Assembly (NCBI GenBank): GCA_024640445.1
Contig: JAHEEZ010000019.1
Location: 1 to 23,683, forward strand
Reading direction: 5' to 3'
DNA: 23,683 nt
From: Acidobacteriota bacterium
Lineage (GTDB): Bacteria; Acidobacteriota; Blastocatellia; Pyrinomonadales; Pyrinomonadaceae
Of this stretch, positions 1-7,506 are shown piece by piece. Numbering within the stretch: the first letter of the stretch is position 1; the number at the start of each line of letters is the position of its first letter. The position numbers and the translations under genes were made by a program. Below the pieces are notes generated by a model that saw nothing but the letters and a program-made list of their open reading frames with translations, did no database searches and had not been told where the DNA came from.

Positions 1-108
1 CCCGAAGACCTAAAACGGAATGCAGTCATAATGGCGGCTTTCGTTTATCAGTCAGCGATGATGGACGGCAAGATCCCCAGAAAGGCCCCTCCGGGCGGGG
101 CTCAGTAG
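1..108 (+). CDS. C-terminal end of probable M28-family metallopeptidase (partial)
   Basis: The frame starting at base 1 is open for 35 codons and stops at TAG 106-108. The readable tail begins PEDLKRNAVIMAAFVYQSA and ends in a basic, proline-rich stretch. A 'PEDLkrNA..MA.fvY..A' helix followed by a short 'iPRK' end is how many secreted M28 (aminopeptidase-type) zinc peptidases finish. The catalytic domain lies outside the window, so the family call rests on this tail alone. It is convergent with ribE, and a terminator follows at 158-191. A different exported hydrolase with the same C-terminal helix cannot be excluded. Confidence 0.5.
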   Translation, partial: PEDLKRNAVIMAAFVYQSAMMDGKIPRKAPPGGAQ

Positions 109-118
109 TTCGCACACC

Positions 119-144
119 GTTTAGCCCGCCCGTTTACGGGTGGG
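119..144 (-). repeat. Degenerate copy of the palindromic repeat found at 8562-8675
   Basis: On the minus strand this segment reads CCCACCCG-TAAA-CGGGCGGG followed by GCTAAAC. That is the same hairpin and right flank as the two copies at 8562-8590 and 8622-8650. It differs in the loop (TAAA instead of TGAA) and by one base in the right arm, which leaves a G-T wobble. Homology ends beyond the GCTAAAC flank. It sits 10 bases after the stop of the upstream peptidase gene. Confidence 0.7.
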
Positions 145-157
145 GACAGAATTAACG

Positions 158-193
158 AAAAAGGCGATGGAGCATTCTCCATTGCCTTTTTTT
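158..193. terminator. Bidirectional Rho-independent terminator
   Basis: A 15-bp stem (158-172 with 177-191, one G-T wobble) closes a CATT loop. It has A-rich sequence on the left and a T run on the right, so it works in both directions. It lies between the convergent peptidase gene (+) and ribE (-). Confidence 0.8.
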
Positions 194-267
194 CTGTCCT
201 ACCCGAACCTCGTCGGTCGATCTTCTTGTGCCAGTCGCTACCGCTCCGGGTACCGCTTTCGGGAATC

Positions 268-921
268 TCAGCCGCCCAGCAATTCCTCAACCTGGGCCAT
301 CGTAATGGCTTCTTTGACCGGAGCTTTTCCGGTGCGATATTCCATCATCCGCTCGACATATTTCGCGATCACATCCGCTTCGAGGTTTACTTCGTCTCCT
401 TCTTTCAATGCAGAAAGATTCGTAACCTCCCAGGTCTTGGGGATGACCGCGATCTCAAAGTGTTCGTTCGAAAGTGAGGCGATCGTAAGCGAGATGCCTT
501 CAACCGAGACCGATCCTTTGAACACAAGATACTGACCGATCTCTTTCGGATAGCCGATCTTCACAGTCCAGAAATCACCCTCGGCAACGGCGCCAAGAAA
601 GGCCCCTCGCGCATCGACGTGGCCCTGCACTATGTGGCCCCCGAGCCTTGTCGCCGGCGTCACCGCCCGCTCAAGATTTACGCGCGATCCGGGTCCGAGG
701 CTTCCGAGCGTAGAACGTCGCAGCGTTTCGCCGGAAACGTCCGCCGCGAACGAATCCTTTCGGACATCCAACGCGGTGAGGCAAACCCCATTAACCGCGA
801 TCGATTCTCCTTCCGCCGCGTCGGACGTTACGACCGACGCCGAGATCCGGATACGGGCACCGTCGCGCTGTTTCTCCATACCCGCGACGGTCCCGAGTTC
901 CTCGATAATTCCTGTGAACAT
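268..921 (-). CDS. ribE: Riboflavin synthase, alpha subunit
   Basis: Converts two molecules of 6,7-dimethyl-8-ribityllumazine into riboflavin plus the pyrimidinedione, the last step of riboflavin synthesis, in the cytosol. The 217 residues are the normal family length and show the expected tandem lumazine-binding domains. The N-terminus MFTGIIEELG is diagnostic. Domain one carries GESIAVNGVCLTA (about 38-50) and GGHIVQGHVDA (about 94-104). Domain two carries GSVSVEGISLTI, the repeat of the VNGVCLT motif. The start is fixed by the conserved MFTGIIE. The gene lies 25 bases downstream of the TM2-protein gene on the same strand and is probably co-transcribed with it. No FMN riboswitch was seen upstream and no other rib gene is in the window, so it is separated from the rest of the pathway. 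Confidence 0.95.
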   Translation of the reverse strand: MFTGIIEELGTVAGMEKQRDGARIRISASVVTSDAAEGESIAVNGVCLTALDVRKDSFAADVSGETLRRSTLGSLGPGSRVNLERAVTPATRLGGHIVQGHVDARGAFLGAVAEGDFWTVKIGYPKEIGQYLVFKGSVSVEGISLTIASLSNEHFEIAVIPKTWEVTNLSALKEGDEVNLEADVIAKYVERMMEYRTGKAPVKEAITMAQVEELLGG

Positions 922-946
922 TTAATTAATGCCGGTCGGCCAGAAG

Positions 947-1345
947 CTAAAACCAAGGCTTTCTTCCCACAATGTAAGTCTGAACGAACTCCTCGTCAGA
1001 CTTCGTGAGATACATGATGCCTTCGATGATGCCGATCACCGAGATGACCAGCGAGGGTATTCCGCAAAGGAACCAGCCAACGACCTGAACAGCGATCATG
1101 ATGATGCCTTCATTGTTATAGCCCAGCACGAATTTGTGTATGCCAAAGCCTCCGAGCAGTATACCCAGAACTCCCGCAAGGACTTTCTTGTCCGCACCCG
1201 GGATCTGCTGTCCGCTGCGGGGCTGGGACTGCATTTGCTGGTTTTCATACGAAACCGGAAGCATCGATCCGCAATTGCGGCAGTAATTTTCGAGACCTGT
1301 GTTCTCAGCGGCGCAGTTGGGACACCGGACGATCTTTGTGGCCAT
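947..1345 (-). CDS. Zinc-ribbon and TM2-domain membrane protein
   Basis: Small membrane protein of 132 residues with no known enzymatic activity. Residues 8-25 form a zinc ribbon (C8, C11, C22, C25; CxxC-x10-CxxC). A Gln/Ser-rich linker follows (about 30-50), then a TM2 domain at about 53-112. Its first half has the usual KKVLAGVLGILLGGFGIHKF pattern, and a second hydrophobic segment contains PSLVISVIGIIEGI. TM2 proteins are two-helix hairpins of unknown function that often carry a soluble domain. The start has an AAGGA-type ribosome site just upstream. It is first in a probable two-gene operon with ribE and is divergent from the exported protein at 1528. A role in riboflavin metabolism is not implied. 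Confidence 0.85.
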   Translation of the reverse strand: MATKIVRCPNCAAENTGLENYCRNCGSMLPVSYENQQMQSQPRSGQQIPGADKKVLAGVLGILLGGFGIHKFVLGYNNEGIIMIAVQVVGWFLCGIPSLVISVIGIIEGIMYLTKSDEEFVQTYIVGRKPWF

Positions 1346-1410
1346 AATTATTTCCTTGTATTCGGAGGATTTTTCAAAGATATTTATTTAATTCCTATGC
1401 TTTGTCAATA

Positions 1411-1441
1411 CATACGAACCGGAGACCGCGCGGTTCGTATG
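1411..1441. promoter_or_regulatory. Perfect 11-bp inverted repeat in divergent promoter region
   Basis: CATACGAACCG (1411-1421) and CGGTTCGTATG (1431-1441) form a perfect inverted repeat around a 9-nt spacer. It sits between the divergent TM2-protein gene (start 1345) and the exported-protein gene (start 1528). There is no adjacent T run, so a terminator is unlikely. An operator for a dimeric regulator, or a transcript hairpin in one of the leaders, are both possible; the sequence alone does not decide. Confidence 0.5.
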
Positions 1442-1527
1442 TTAATGACACAGATCCTGCAGAACATCCGCGTTAGCAGTGCAGGCAATATTCCGCGATC
1501 CAATTTTTGGTGTCAGGAGAAATAGAA

Positions 1528-2958
1528 ATGAAACAGTGCTTGATCCTTATTTTCGCTGTCATTCTGACCTTCGCGTCGGCAGTGACGACGCTCGCCGATG
1601 TGACTGTAAGAGAAAAACAGACCATGTCCGGACAGACGATGGAAAACACAACTTACATCAAGGGCAAGCGTCAAAGGACGGAAACGATGAGCGGAGCCAT
1701 GGTGTCGATTACGCAATGTGACGCAAGAAGGGAGATACGGATCAATCCGGCGCTTCAAACCTATTCGATTACTCCTTTTGACGATTCCGGCGCGACCCGC
1801 GGAAGCGTTGCGCCGGTCACCGGGCGCGCGGGTGCTCCGGTAGAAAGAGGCGGGACCGTTACGATGACATCTACGATAAGGGACACAGGTGAAACGAAAC
1901 AGATGTTCGGATACACCGCGCGCCACATACTTACGAATGTAGTATTCGCCTCATCGCCGGACGCTTGCTCGGTCAACAACACAAGGATCGAAACGGACGG
2001 ATGGTACATCGACGACAATTTCGGCTTTGACTGCGGCGACACGGCAGCAAGATACAAGATGCCGGCGATGAATTCCCAATCCGGCTGCCGCGACCGATAT
2101 GTAACGAAAACACTTGGCACGGCCAGGAAGGGCCTGGCATTGATCGAGAACACGGCAATCTTCAGCGGAGAAGACGGGCAAGGATTCCGTTTTTCAAAAG
2201 AGGTCGTAGAACTTTCAAAAGCGGAACTCGACCCGGCGCTGTTCGACATCCCTGAAGGGTACAGTCTGGCGAGTGATGACGGTGCCGTGTCCAATCCCGC
2301 CTTGGCGGGTTTGCCCGGGGTGCGCCCGCGCGGGACGGTCCCCACGTCTTCGACCGCCTCGCTTCCGGTTCCTTCCGATGAAACTCCTTCAACGTCCATC
2401 GGGGCGAAGCGCGAAGGCGTTTTGAGGGTCGGCATCGGTAATATGAGGGTAACCGCGGTCGAAGAGAGTATTTCTTCCGAGGATCTGGCATCGGCTTTCC
2501 GAGCTACTTTTATCAAGAACCTCAGCAGTCCCAGCGTTGAAGTTGTCCTGCTGGAGGGGCAAACTCCGTCTGCAATAGAGGCAGAGGCAAAAAGTTATGA
2601 GTGCGATTTCGTCATTTATGGTGAGATCGCGCATAAGAAGGGCGGCAGCGGCTTCGGAAGCATGTTAGGAAAGGTGGTCGCTCCGGCTGCCGGAAGTGCG
2701 GCGGCCGGCGCGACCGGGACCGCTGCGGGAGTCGCGGCGAGCCAGGCCGTTTCAGCCGCTATGATTTCGGCCAGCAACATTGCCGCGAACATCAAGGCCA
2801 AGGATGAGATCACCTTCGGACTTAGACTCGTCAGGGCTGATGGTTCAGTCGCGGCCGCAAAGCAGTTCAAGCGGAAGGCGAAATCCAACGGCGAAGATCT
2901 GGTGACGCCGATCGTCGATGACGCCTCGGCTGCAGTAACTGGTTCGTTCGGCAGATAA
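1528..2958 (+). CDS. Exported two-domain protein, function unknown (DUF4412/LolA-like front half)
   Basis: The start is placed at ATG 1528 because AGGAGA lies 7 bases before it and a clean signal peptide (about 1-24, MKQCLILIFAVILTFASAV) begins there. The product has 476 residues. The first half (about 25-245) is rich in beta strands, starts VTVREKQTMSGQTMENTTYI and closes with ELDPALFDIPEGYSLA. That closing motif is typical of periplasmic DUF4412/LolA-like proteins. A Pro/Ser/Thr linker (about 255-295) leads to a second domain with VLRVGIGNMRV and CDFVIYGEIAHKK, then a Gly/Ala-rich zipper-like stretch (about 371-405). The strand pattern of the second part recalls CsgG-like or GNA1162-like envelope proteins, but this is a weak resemblance. 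Cysteines at 64, 147, 169 and 187 could form disulfides. No enzymatic role can be assigned. Confidence 0.75.
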   Translation: MKQCLILIFAVILTFASAVTTLADVTVREKQTMSGQTMENTTYIKGKRQRTETMSGAMVSITQCDARREIRINPALQTYSITPFDDSGATRGSVAPVTGRAGAPVERGGTVTMTSTIRDTGETKQMFGYTARHILTNVVFASSPDACSVNNTRIETDGWYIDDNFGFDCGDTAARYKMPAMNSQSGCRDRYVTKTLGTARKGLALIENTAIFSGEDGQGFRFSKEVVELSKAELDPALFDIPEGYSLASDDGAVSNPALAGLPGVRPRGTVPTSSTASLPVPSDETPSTSIGAKREGVLRVGIGNMRVTAVEESISSEDLASAFRATFIKNLSSPSVEVVLLEGQTPSAIEAEAKSYECDFVIYGEIAHKKGGSGFGSMLGKVVAPAAGSAAAGATGTAAGVAASQAVSAAMISASNIAANIKAKDEITFGLRLVRADGSVAAAKQFKRKAKSNGEDLVTPIVDDASAAVTGSFGR

Positions 2959-3015
2959 TGGCTGATCAGCACATTCGGCACCTGATCCACTGTCGGGAGG
3001 GTGGGCGCGCATCGC

Positions 3016-3042
3016 CGCGTGAGCATGTGAATAGCTCACGCG
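3016..3042. promoter_or_regulatory. Perfect 9-bp inverted repeat upstream of exported small protein
   Basis: CGCGTGAGC (3016-3024) and GCTCACGCG (3034-3042) pair perfectly around a 9-nt spacer in the gap between the genes ending at 2958 and starting at 3086. No T run follows, so it is not a standard intrinsic terminator. It could be a processing hairpin or an operator for the 3086-4445 gene cluster. Confidence 0.45.
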
Positions 3043-3085
3043 TGGCTTGTGCCTTCTGACAGGCGAGATCAGGAGAGTTACGCCT

Positions 3086-3370
3086 ATGAGATACCTGCTA
3101 ATTGCTTCATATATCGTGGTTGCAGCGCTGGCCGTGTTCGCTCAGAACAATGAACAAAGGTCACCCGCGAAGAACACAGATCCCGATGCGGCGGAGATGG
3201 TCACGTCTGATGCCGACCTCGGCTACTACATCGGCTTCAAGATCGCTGAAAGCTATTACTCGAAAGCGGAGGATAAGAAGCAGGCTGTAAGGGACATACT
3301 CAACATCACGGATATAGGAGCGTTCCTGAAGGCAAGCGGTTACCCAAAGAAATTCGGAGGGGCAAAATGA
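3086..3370 (+). CDS. Short exported protein resembling the C-terminus of DUF2268-type Zn proteases
   Basis: ATG 3086 is chosen because AGGAGAG lies just upstream and the protein then begins with a signal peptide (MRYLLIASYIVVAALAVFAQ). The product is 94 residues. After about 30 polar residues comes DLGYYIGFKIAESYYSKAED, then KKQAVRDILNITD and FLKASGY. From memory, this 'YyiGykIaesYY...KkqAvrdil...fLk.SGY' pattern matches the end of DUF2268/GldB-like putative zinc peptidases, in which a HExxH domain of about 200 residues comes first. That domain is absent here, so this is either a stand-alone helper or an internally deleted remnant. Its stop overlaps the next start (ATGA at 3367), which indicates translational coupling. 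Confidence 0.6.
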   Translation: MRYLLIASYIVVAALAVFAQNNEQRSPAKNTDPDAAEMVTSDADLGYYIGFKIAESYYSKAEDKKQAVRDILNITDIGAFLKASGYPKKFGGAK

Positions 3371-3750
3371 GGTTTTCAAGACTCGTGTTCCTTTTCGCGG
3401 GAGTTTCCGGTCTGGTGATGCTGGTCCCGCAGTATTTTCTGGAGGCAAAGAACGCGTTGGAATTCCCGCCGGCTATCACGCATCCGGAGTATTTTTACGG
3501 ATTCATAGGAGTTGGCAGCGCATTCCAGATAGTTTTTCTGATCATCTCCACCGATCCTCTGAGATTCCGGCCCCTGATGTTAGCTTCAGTGGTCGAGAAA
3601 TTCTCATTCGCGATCGCCGTGTTCGTGCTCTACTATCAAGGCCGGTTGGCCGGATTGCTGACCGGCTTTGCAATGATGGACCTGATTCTGGGAATTCTGT
3701 TCGTGATCAGTTTCGTGCTGACCGGAAGGCTTGATACCAAAGTAAGCTGA
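3367..3750 (+). CDS. Four-helix integral membrane protein, function unknown
   Basis: The 127-residue product has four hydrophobic segments, at about 5-22, 43-60, 70-90 and 97-118. The layout is like small DoxX-like or DUF-type inner-membrane proteins, but no diagnostic motif was recognised. The start overlaps the preceding stop in an ATGA arrangement, and the next gene begins 2 bases after its stop, so the three genes 3086-4445 are very likely one operon. Charged residues are few (a conserved-looking H-PEYFYGF loop at about 38-46). No catalytic motif was recognised. Confidence 0.7.
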   Translation: MRFSRLVFLFAGVSGLVMLVPQYFLEAKNALEFPPAITHPEYFYGFIGVGSAFQIVFLIISTDPLRFRPLMLASVVEKFSFAIAVFVLYYQGRLAGLLTGFAMMDLILGILFVISFVLTGRLDTKVS

Positions 3751-3752
3751 TT

Positions 3753-4445
3753 ATGATAGACGATCTGCCAGTCTGGATCCCGATTCTTATGGCGGCTTCG
3801 GCAGTCTTCGCCGCGGTGATGTTCGTCTGGGCTTCAGCGGCCTCGGGCGCCGGCGCAAGAAAGGTTGTCGCAATCGCGGTGATCTCGGCCGTGATACTGA
3901 CGGTTCAGGGTCCACTAGCCTATTCGGGCTACTATCTCACGACCAATTCGATCCCGCCCCGATTCCTTTCGGCTGCGCCCCCAAGCGTGCTCATCATGAT
4001 CGCGTTGGTCCTCTTTTTACTGCCTAAGGGCAATTCTCCGCTGAAGATCCTTACCCTGCTCCACACCGTGCGCATTCCCGTCGAGATCGTACTCTGGCAG
4101 CTCTTCATCTACGGCTACGTTCCGAAGATCATGACATTCGAGTCGATCAACCTCGACATTCTGTCTGGCCTGACCGCTCCGCTCGCGGCCTGGATCGGAT
4201 TTCGGGGTGGGCGCGTGCGCAGGAGCTTTCTGATCATATGGAACCTTGCCGCGTTGATCCTGCTTTTCAACATCGTGTGGCACGCAGTGTTCTCAGTTCC
4301 GACACCTTTCCAACGTTACGGATTCAACCAACCGAACTTGGGGGTGCTGTATTTTCCGTTCATATGGCTTCCGGCATTCATTGTTCCGGCGGTATTCGCC
4401 GCACACGTATGGAGTCTTCGTGAGCTGTTGGTTCGTGAAAAATAG
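3753..4445 (+). CDS. Polytopic membrane protein, function unknown
   Basis: The 230-residue product has about seven hydrophobic segments, starting with WIPILMAASAVFAAVMFVWA and ending with FIWLPAFIVPAVFAAHVWSL. The middle contains a conserved-looking LLHTVRIPVEIVLWQLFIYG helix and a P-x-IMTFE loop. I have a faint memory of similar proteins in Bacteroidota and Acidobacteriota without known function. It follows the four-helix protein after 2 bases and is the last gene of that operon. Its end is only 13 bases from the end of the convergent kinase gene, and no terminator hairpin was seen between them. Confidence 0.7.
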   Translation: MIDDLPVWIPILMAASAVFAAVMFVWASAASGAGARKVVAIAVISAVILTVQGPLAYSGYYLTTNSIPPRFLSAAPPSVLIMIALVLFLLPKGNSPLKILTLLHTVRIPVEIVLWQLFIYGYVPKIMTFESINLDILSGLTAPLAAWIGFRGGRVRRSFLIIWNLAALILLFNIVWHAVFSVPTPFQRYGFNQPNLGVLYFPFIWLPAFIVPAVFAAHVWSLRELLVREK

Positions 4446-4458
4446 AGACGTGAGAGGT

Positions 4459-7317
4459 TCAGTTGCGGCGGGTGAGCATGACCGCGTCAGTAAGGAGCCT
4501 TCGGGTCACCACTGCATTGCGTTTTCCATCCGGCGCGATCGCGAGCTTGTAGGTAGATTCTGACGCTGAAGAGACATATGGCACCGGACTTCCGCCATCA
4601 ATATCGATGCGCCATATCGTGGACTGGAACCTGTCCCTTCCCGTGAAATCCATGAACAACAGGCCCTTCCCGTCTGGTGTCCACATAAGCACGTTAATGG
4701 GAGAAATGTCGAGGACGGATTCAGGCTCGGAAGACTGAAGGGTCTTGATCCCAACTTTGTATCCCTCCGTGGCGGAATCGTAGAAACTATACGCTATCTT
4801 CGTGCCGTCAGGTGAGAGCGCCCAGCGCCCTTCAGAGAAAGTGTCGAATTCCGAAAATGTCCCGTCAGAGAACAGGTACTTCCCGATCACTCGCTTGTCC
4901 GTTCGGGTCCACGTGAAGTAAAGGAGTTTGCCGTCCGGCGCGACGACCGGATCTTCGACCGCGCCCGCCACATCGATCAGCATCTTCGGTGACGTCCCAT
5001 CGATTCCCATCTTCCAGATCTTGCTTTCACCTGAACGCTCGGAAACGAAGAATACCTGGCTTCCGTCAATGGAAACCGCCGGCTTGAGGTCGTTCGATGT
5101 GTCCGGAGTGAGCTGTTGCCGGCCGCTCCCGTCAGCGTTCATGATCCAGATGTGCGGTCGATTGTTATCCACAGAGTCGTAGAGAATCCGGCCGTCAGGA
5201 GTCCACGTCAGGCTTAAATAGAAGGTCGGTTCCGAGGTGATTCTGCGGTAATCCGACAACCGGCCTCCTTCTCCCACCCATATGTCTTTGGCGTCGATCC
5301 TCTGCGCGGCGACGATCGTCCGGCCGTCGTCGCTCGCGCTAATGCCAAAGTAGACATTCAGATCGTTTGTGATCCGCACCATCGAACTGCCGTCGCTCGA
5401 CACGTAATACAACTGGGTCAGATTGGAAATGGGATCGACCGCGTTCATCAGGATCCCATTCCCGTCCTTCAGCACAACGAGCTCGTTCAACGCCGGTTCC
5501 CGTTCACTGATAATCACGCGTTCTTCTCCGCCTTCGGCGGGAATCTGAACAAGCGACCAATACTCTTCACCTTTGTCCTCGCGGAACTTGATGAAATAGA
5601 TGGATTTTCCGTCGTGCGAGAACTGCGGATCTTTGAACTTGATATTCGGACCGGCCGTCAGGATCGTCTTTTCCCCCCCGCCATCCACCGCATTAGCGCT
5701 TATCAACTGCATCTTGTCGAGATAACGGACCAGCAACACCCTTGAGTCATCAGGACTTACCGAACCAAGATCGTTTACATTGTCGACGAGCTTTCGGGGA
5801 CTTCCGCCGAGCGCTGAAACTCTGTAAAGAGTGCCCCGTTTTGCAGCCTTTTTCGCCGTAATGAAATATATGTGACCGCCGTCGTTGGAGAATGTGAGCC
5901 CGCCCCAGTAGTGAGCATCGATGGGTTCCATCAACCTAAGCGTGGTCTTGTCCTCCACCATCCGTATCCAAAGTGAACGGTCGCCGTCGCCGTCGATCGT
6001 ATTGTACGCGACCGACTTGCCGTTCGGGCTTATGGCAGCGTAAACGATGTCGTTGGACTGCGAAAGCCTCCGGAACGAGAAGTCCTCCACTCGAAAAGGC
6101 ACTTCCCCGCCCATCCCGTAAAAATAGAAATAGCCGAGTATGATCGCGATCGCGACAAGGAACCCGCCGGGCACTATCAGAACCGGCCACCGCATCTTCC
6201 GCCGCCCGCGGAGTATCCGGTCTGCCGAATGCGGGTCCATCGATATGCCTGCCTCGACCGCCGCCTTGATCTCCTCAAGGATCACACGCACCTCGCTCAT
6301 CGACTGAAACCGTTTCCGGCGTGTCTTTTCAAGGCACCTGTGTATAAGTCGGGCTAGCAGGAAAGGTGTTTCCGGTTTAATTTCAGTGACAGACACGGGT
6401 TCCGATCCCAGGAGCTTGCTGATGATCGAGGCGTAATTGTCACCCTGGAACGGCCGCTTGCCGGTGATCGCTTCATACATCACGATCCCGAGGCTGAAAA
6501 TGTCGCTTCTCTGATCGATCTCCCGGCCCTCCGCCTGTTCGGGAGACATATACGCGGGAGTGCCGAGGACCTGTCCCGGAAGTGTAAGGCTGGATCCGGT
6601 AACCGACCGCTCGTGTTCCGCGCGATCAAGATACGCAAGGCCAAAATCGAGCACCTTCGGTGTTCCGTCCGGCTGAACCAGGATGTTCCCCGGTTTGATG
6701 TCCCTATGGATCACGCCTTTTCGGTGTGCGTGAGCCAAAGCGTCCGCAAGGGGTATGAAAGTGTCGAGAAATGCGCCGATCGGGAGAGGCCCGTCTTTCA
6801 CGATCGCGCTCAATGGCCTCCCTTCGACATATTCCATGGTAAAGAAAGGCAGCCCGTCGATCTCCTCTACCGAAAAGACGGTCGCCACGTTCGGGTGATT
6901 CATCGACGCCGAGGCCTTCACTTCGGTCTGAAAACGCTTCAGGTAATCGTGATTGAGAGCGTAGAAAAGCGGCAGGGTCTTGATGGCGACCTCGCGATTC
7001 AGCTTCGTGTCCGCAGCAAGGTAAACTTCGCCCATACCCCCGACGCCAATCTTTCTGACGATCTTGTAATGACCCAGGTCCTGGCCGGCAGTCAGGGTGA
7101 CGTCATTCTCTTCAAGCAGGTCACCGACCTTCATATAAGCCTGACCAGAGATGAAATCGCCGGCATCGGCATCGGCGTTTAGCAGCGACTGGACCTCCCG
7201 CAACAGCGTCGTGTCCTCGCCGCATGCGCGCGCAAGGAAATCCCGACGCTCGCGTGTTTCGACATCGAGGGCGGACTGGTAAAGTTCCGTGATCTTTTTC
7301 CAGCGTTCGGGGGTCAT
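4459..7317 (-). CDS. Membrane-anchored Ser/Thr protein kinase with C-terminal TolB/WD40-like propeller
   Basis: A Hanks-type kinase of 952 residues. Residues 1-80 are the helical leader usual in acidobacterial kinases (MTPERWKKITELYQSAL). The kinase domain (about 83-350) shows the glycine loop GVGGMGEVY (91-99), ATP-binding Lys113 in VAIK, catalytic HRDIKPGN (204-211), DFG (224-226), and SPE in place of APE (258-260), so it should be active. One transmembrane helix lies at about 378-400. Beyond it, about a dozen propeller blades carry the SPDG/TPDG signature (for example LSPDGTKIAY, WTPDGKGLLF), as in TolB/WD40-like sensors. The kinase would be cytoplasmic and the propeller outside the inner membrane, which suggests ligand or protein sensing. 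Targets are unknown. It is divergent from the diiron gene. Confidence 0.93.
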   Translation of the reverse strand: MTPERWKKITELYQSALDVETRERRDFLARACGEDTTLLREVQSLLNADADAGDFISGQAYMKVGDLLEENDVTLTAGQDLGHYKIVRKIGVGGMGEVYLAADTKLNREVAIKTLPLFYALNHDYLKRFQTEVKASASMNHPNVATVFSVEEIDGLPFFTMEYVEGRPLSAIVKDGPLPIGAFLDTFIPLADALAHAHRKGVIHRDIKPGNILVQPDGTPKVLDFGLAYLDRAEHERSVTGSSLTLPGQVLGTPAYMSPEQAEGREIDQRSDIFSLGIVMYEAITGKRPFQGDNYASIISKLLGSEPVSVTEIKPETPFLLARLIHRCLEKTRRKRFQSMSEVRVILEEIKAAVEAGISMDPHSADRILRGRRKMRWPVLIVPGGFLVAIAIILGYFYFYGMGGEVPFRVEDFSFRRLSQSNDIVYAAISPNGKSVAYNTIDGDGDRSLWIRMVEDKTTLRLMEPIDAHYWGGLTFSNDGGHIYFITAKKAAKRGTLYRVSALGGSPRKLVDNVNDLGSVSPDDSRVLLVRYLDKMQLISANAVDGGGEKTILTAGPNIKFKDPQFSHDGKSIYFIKFREDKGEEYWSLVQIPAEGGEERVIISEREPALNELVVLKDGNGILMNAVDPISNLTQLYYVSSDGSSMVRITNDLNVYFGISASDDGRTIVAAQRIDAKDIWVGEGGRLSDYRRITSEPTFYLSLTWTPDGRILYDSVDNNRPHIWIMNADGSGRQQLTPDTSNDLKPAVSIDGSQVFFVSERSGESKIWKMGIDGTSPKMLIDVAGAVEDPVVAPDGKLLYFTWTRTDKRVIGKYLFSDGTFSEFDTFSEGRWALSPDGTKIAYSFYDSATEGYKVGIKTLQSSEPESVLDISPINVLMWTPDGKGLLFMDFTGRDRFQSTIWRIDIDGGSPVPYVSSASESTYKLAIAPDGKRNAVVTRRLLTDAVMLTRRN

Positions 7318-7506
7318 TTGTTGTTCCTGAGAGGCTTAATGCGCCGGACTAATGCTATTGCTGCAGGACGGTAGTTTAACACAAGATGATTTCTTCCCTT
7401 CACACTTCCGATTCACAGATGTGTCCGCTTTTTGCCGCCTGCTCCGTCTTTCCTATCGAGCGCCGGAATGACGCTCCCGTTCAAAACTAATTTCGGAGGA
7501 AATCAT

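Noticed and set aside
922..1527. Possible FMN riboswitch upstream of the ribE operon
   Set aside because: None of the conserved RFN-element blocks was found; only the 11-bp palindrome stands out.
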